Of a DNA stretch of 5,274 bases, positions 4,765-5,274 are shown piece by piece. Made by a program: the position numbers and the translations under genes. Position 1 is the first letter of the stretch, and each line of letters starts with the position of its first letter. This stretch comes from Candidatus Omnitrophota bacterium (GTDB lineage Bacteria; Omnitrophota; Gorgyraeia; B26-G9). Below the pieces are notes generated by a model. That model was not told the origin of the DNA. It saw only the letters and a program-made list of their open reading frames with translations, and ran no database searches. The stretch covers positions 1 through 5,274 of the forward strand of contig JAGLQQ010000267.1 of NCBI GenBank assembly GCA_023136735.1, written 5' to 3'.

Positions 4765-5274
4765 ATGACAAATATAATCTTTATCCATGGAATAAATTAT
4801 CAAACTACCGGTTATAGCAACTGGCTGTTTAAGAATATTCTTTGCCAGTACGGTAAGATTTTAAAGCACAAAGGGGTTGATGAGAATGAGATTGAGCAGA
4901 AAAAAGCTCAGTTTGTGCAAAAGGAAATTCTCTGGGCTGATGTTACTACGGATTTGACTAACCGTTATTTGAATTTAGAATATGAGCTTTATGGAAAAAA
5001 GAAAGGTTTGTGGAATTGGGCTGCAAAAAAGATTGATCCTTTGGCTTTGCAGATAATGTATTATATTAAGGATAAAGGCGATAAAGCATCAGGCGCAATG
5101 GGGATTTTAGAAAAGATTGATAAAAGCTTTAAAGCTGTTATTCAAGAAACTAAAGACTCAAAGGATACAATCATTGTCGCTCATTCTCTTGGCAGTGTGA
5201 TTGCCTTTGATTATTTGTTCGGGTTTAGGAAACATTCTTTATCTCAGGATACCAATGTGCTGTCTTTTATTACC
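4765..5274 (+). CDS. Alpha/beta hydrolase (serine esterase/lipase type), N-terminal part
   Basis: The frame opens at ATG 4765, seven or eight bases after AAGG (4753-4756), and stays open to the right edge, giving 170 residues. It begins MTNIIFIHGIN, the first core strand and HG oxyanion region of alpha/beta hydrolases. TIIVAHSLGSVIAFDYLFG (135-153) is the nucleophile elbow (consensus GxSxG, here AHSLG), which makes Ser141 the predicted nucleophile. Between them lies a long charged, helical, lysine-rich insert (about 20-130), larger than in minimal esterases and reminiscent of DUF676/PGAP1-like lipases. The acid and histidine of the triad should lie beyond the window. There is no signal peptide, so cytoplasmic location is likely. 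The substrate cannot be predicted. It follows the peptidase by 89 bases that are mostly repeats, so it may be co-transcribed. Confidence 0.82.
   Translation, partial: MTNIIFIHGINYQTTGYSNWLFKNILCQYGKILKHKGVDENEIEQKKAQFVQKEILWADVTTDLTNRYLNLEYELYGKKKGLWNWAAKKIDPLALQIMYYIKDKGDKASGAMGILEKIDKSFKAVIQETKDSKDTIIVAHSLGSVIAFDYLFGFRKHSLSQDTNVLSFIT

Overview
The window is a moderately AT-rich piece of a bacterial chromosome. All recognisable genes are on the + strand. The left-edge transposase with a DnaA-like C-terminal domain, the TPR/PDZ lipoprotein, the decayed insertion-sequence fragments and the many degenerate short intergenic repeats suggest an uncultured Gram-negative lineage such as Omnitrophica or a deltaproteobacterium-like group. 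That placement is inference: the window holds no rRNA or other taxonomic marker.

Layout. (1) 2-346: C-terminal end of a REP-associated (Y1/IS200-like) transposase that begins outside the window. (2) 373-2205: a TPR-PDZ-TPR lipoprotein, probably translated from a TTG with a strong Shine-Dalgarno (SD) sequence. Its 5' third uses arginine codons quite unlike the rest, so the gene may be a mosaic. (3) 2206-2671: a gene-poor graveyard. It holds the first codons of an ISNCY-type transposase that is cut short, IS-end-like sequence, and a 25-codon stub (2510-2587) whose TYEIDPYNR segment matches the start of the next intact gene. (4) 2672-3706: an unrecognised 344-residue protein built from about ten roughly 30-residue beta-hairpin-like repeats (core LxFxGxWxIxK...IxFxxE). 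(5) 3890-4675: a papain-like (C1A) cysteine peptidase with all four expected active-site residues. (6) 4765-5274: the N-terminal 170 residues of an alpha/beta hydrolase (FIHGIN, AHSLGS) that runs off the right edge.

The most distinctive structure is a set of degenerate heptanucleotide arrays, mostly AGCGNNT, at 2579-2602, 2632-2647, 3716-3745 and 4717-4747. They sit in each gap from the stub onward. Related heptads occur at 3835-3848 (TTACCGY) and 4671-4700 (GCTNATR). Each TTAGCG junction carries TAG on the + strand and TAA on the - strand. Because 7 is not a multiple of 3, three units can place stops in all six frames, and the array at 2579-2602 does so.

The last three genes are spaced as a possible transcription unit (beta-repeat protein, cytoplasmic-type cysteine peptidase, serine hydrolase) with heptad arrays between them and no clear terminator. 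Their joint function cannot be read from the sequence. I do not see a complete, recognisable defence or secretion system.
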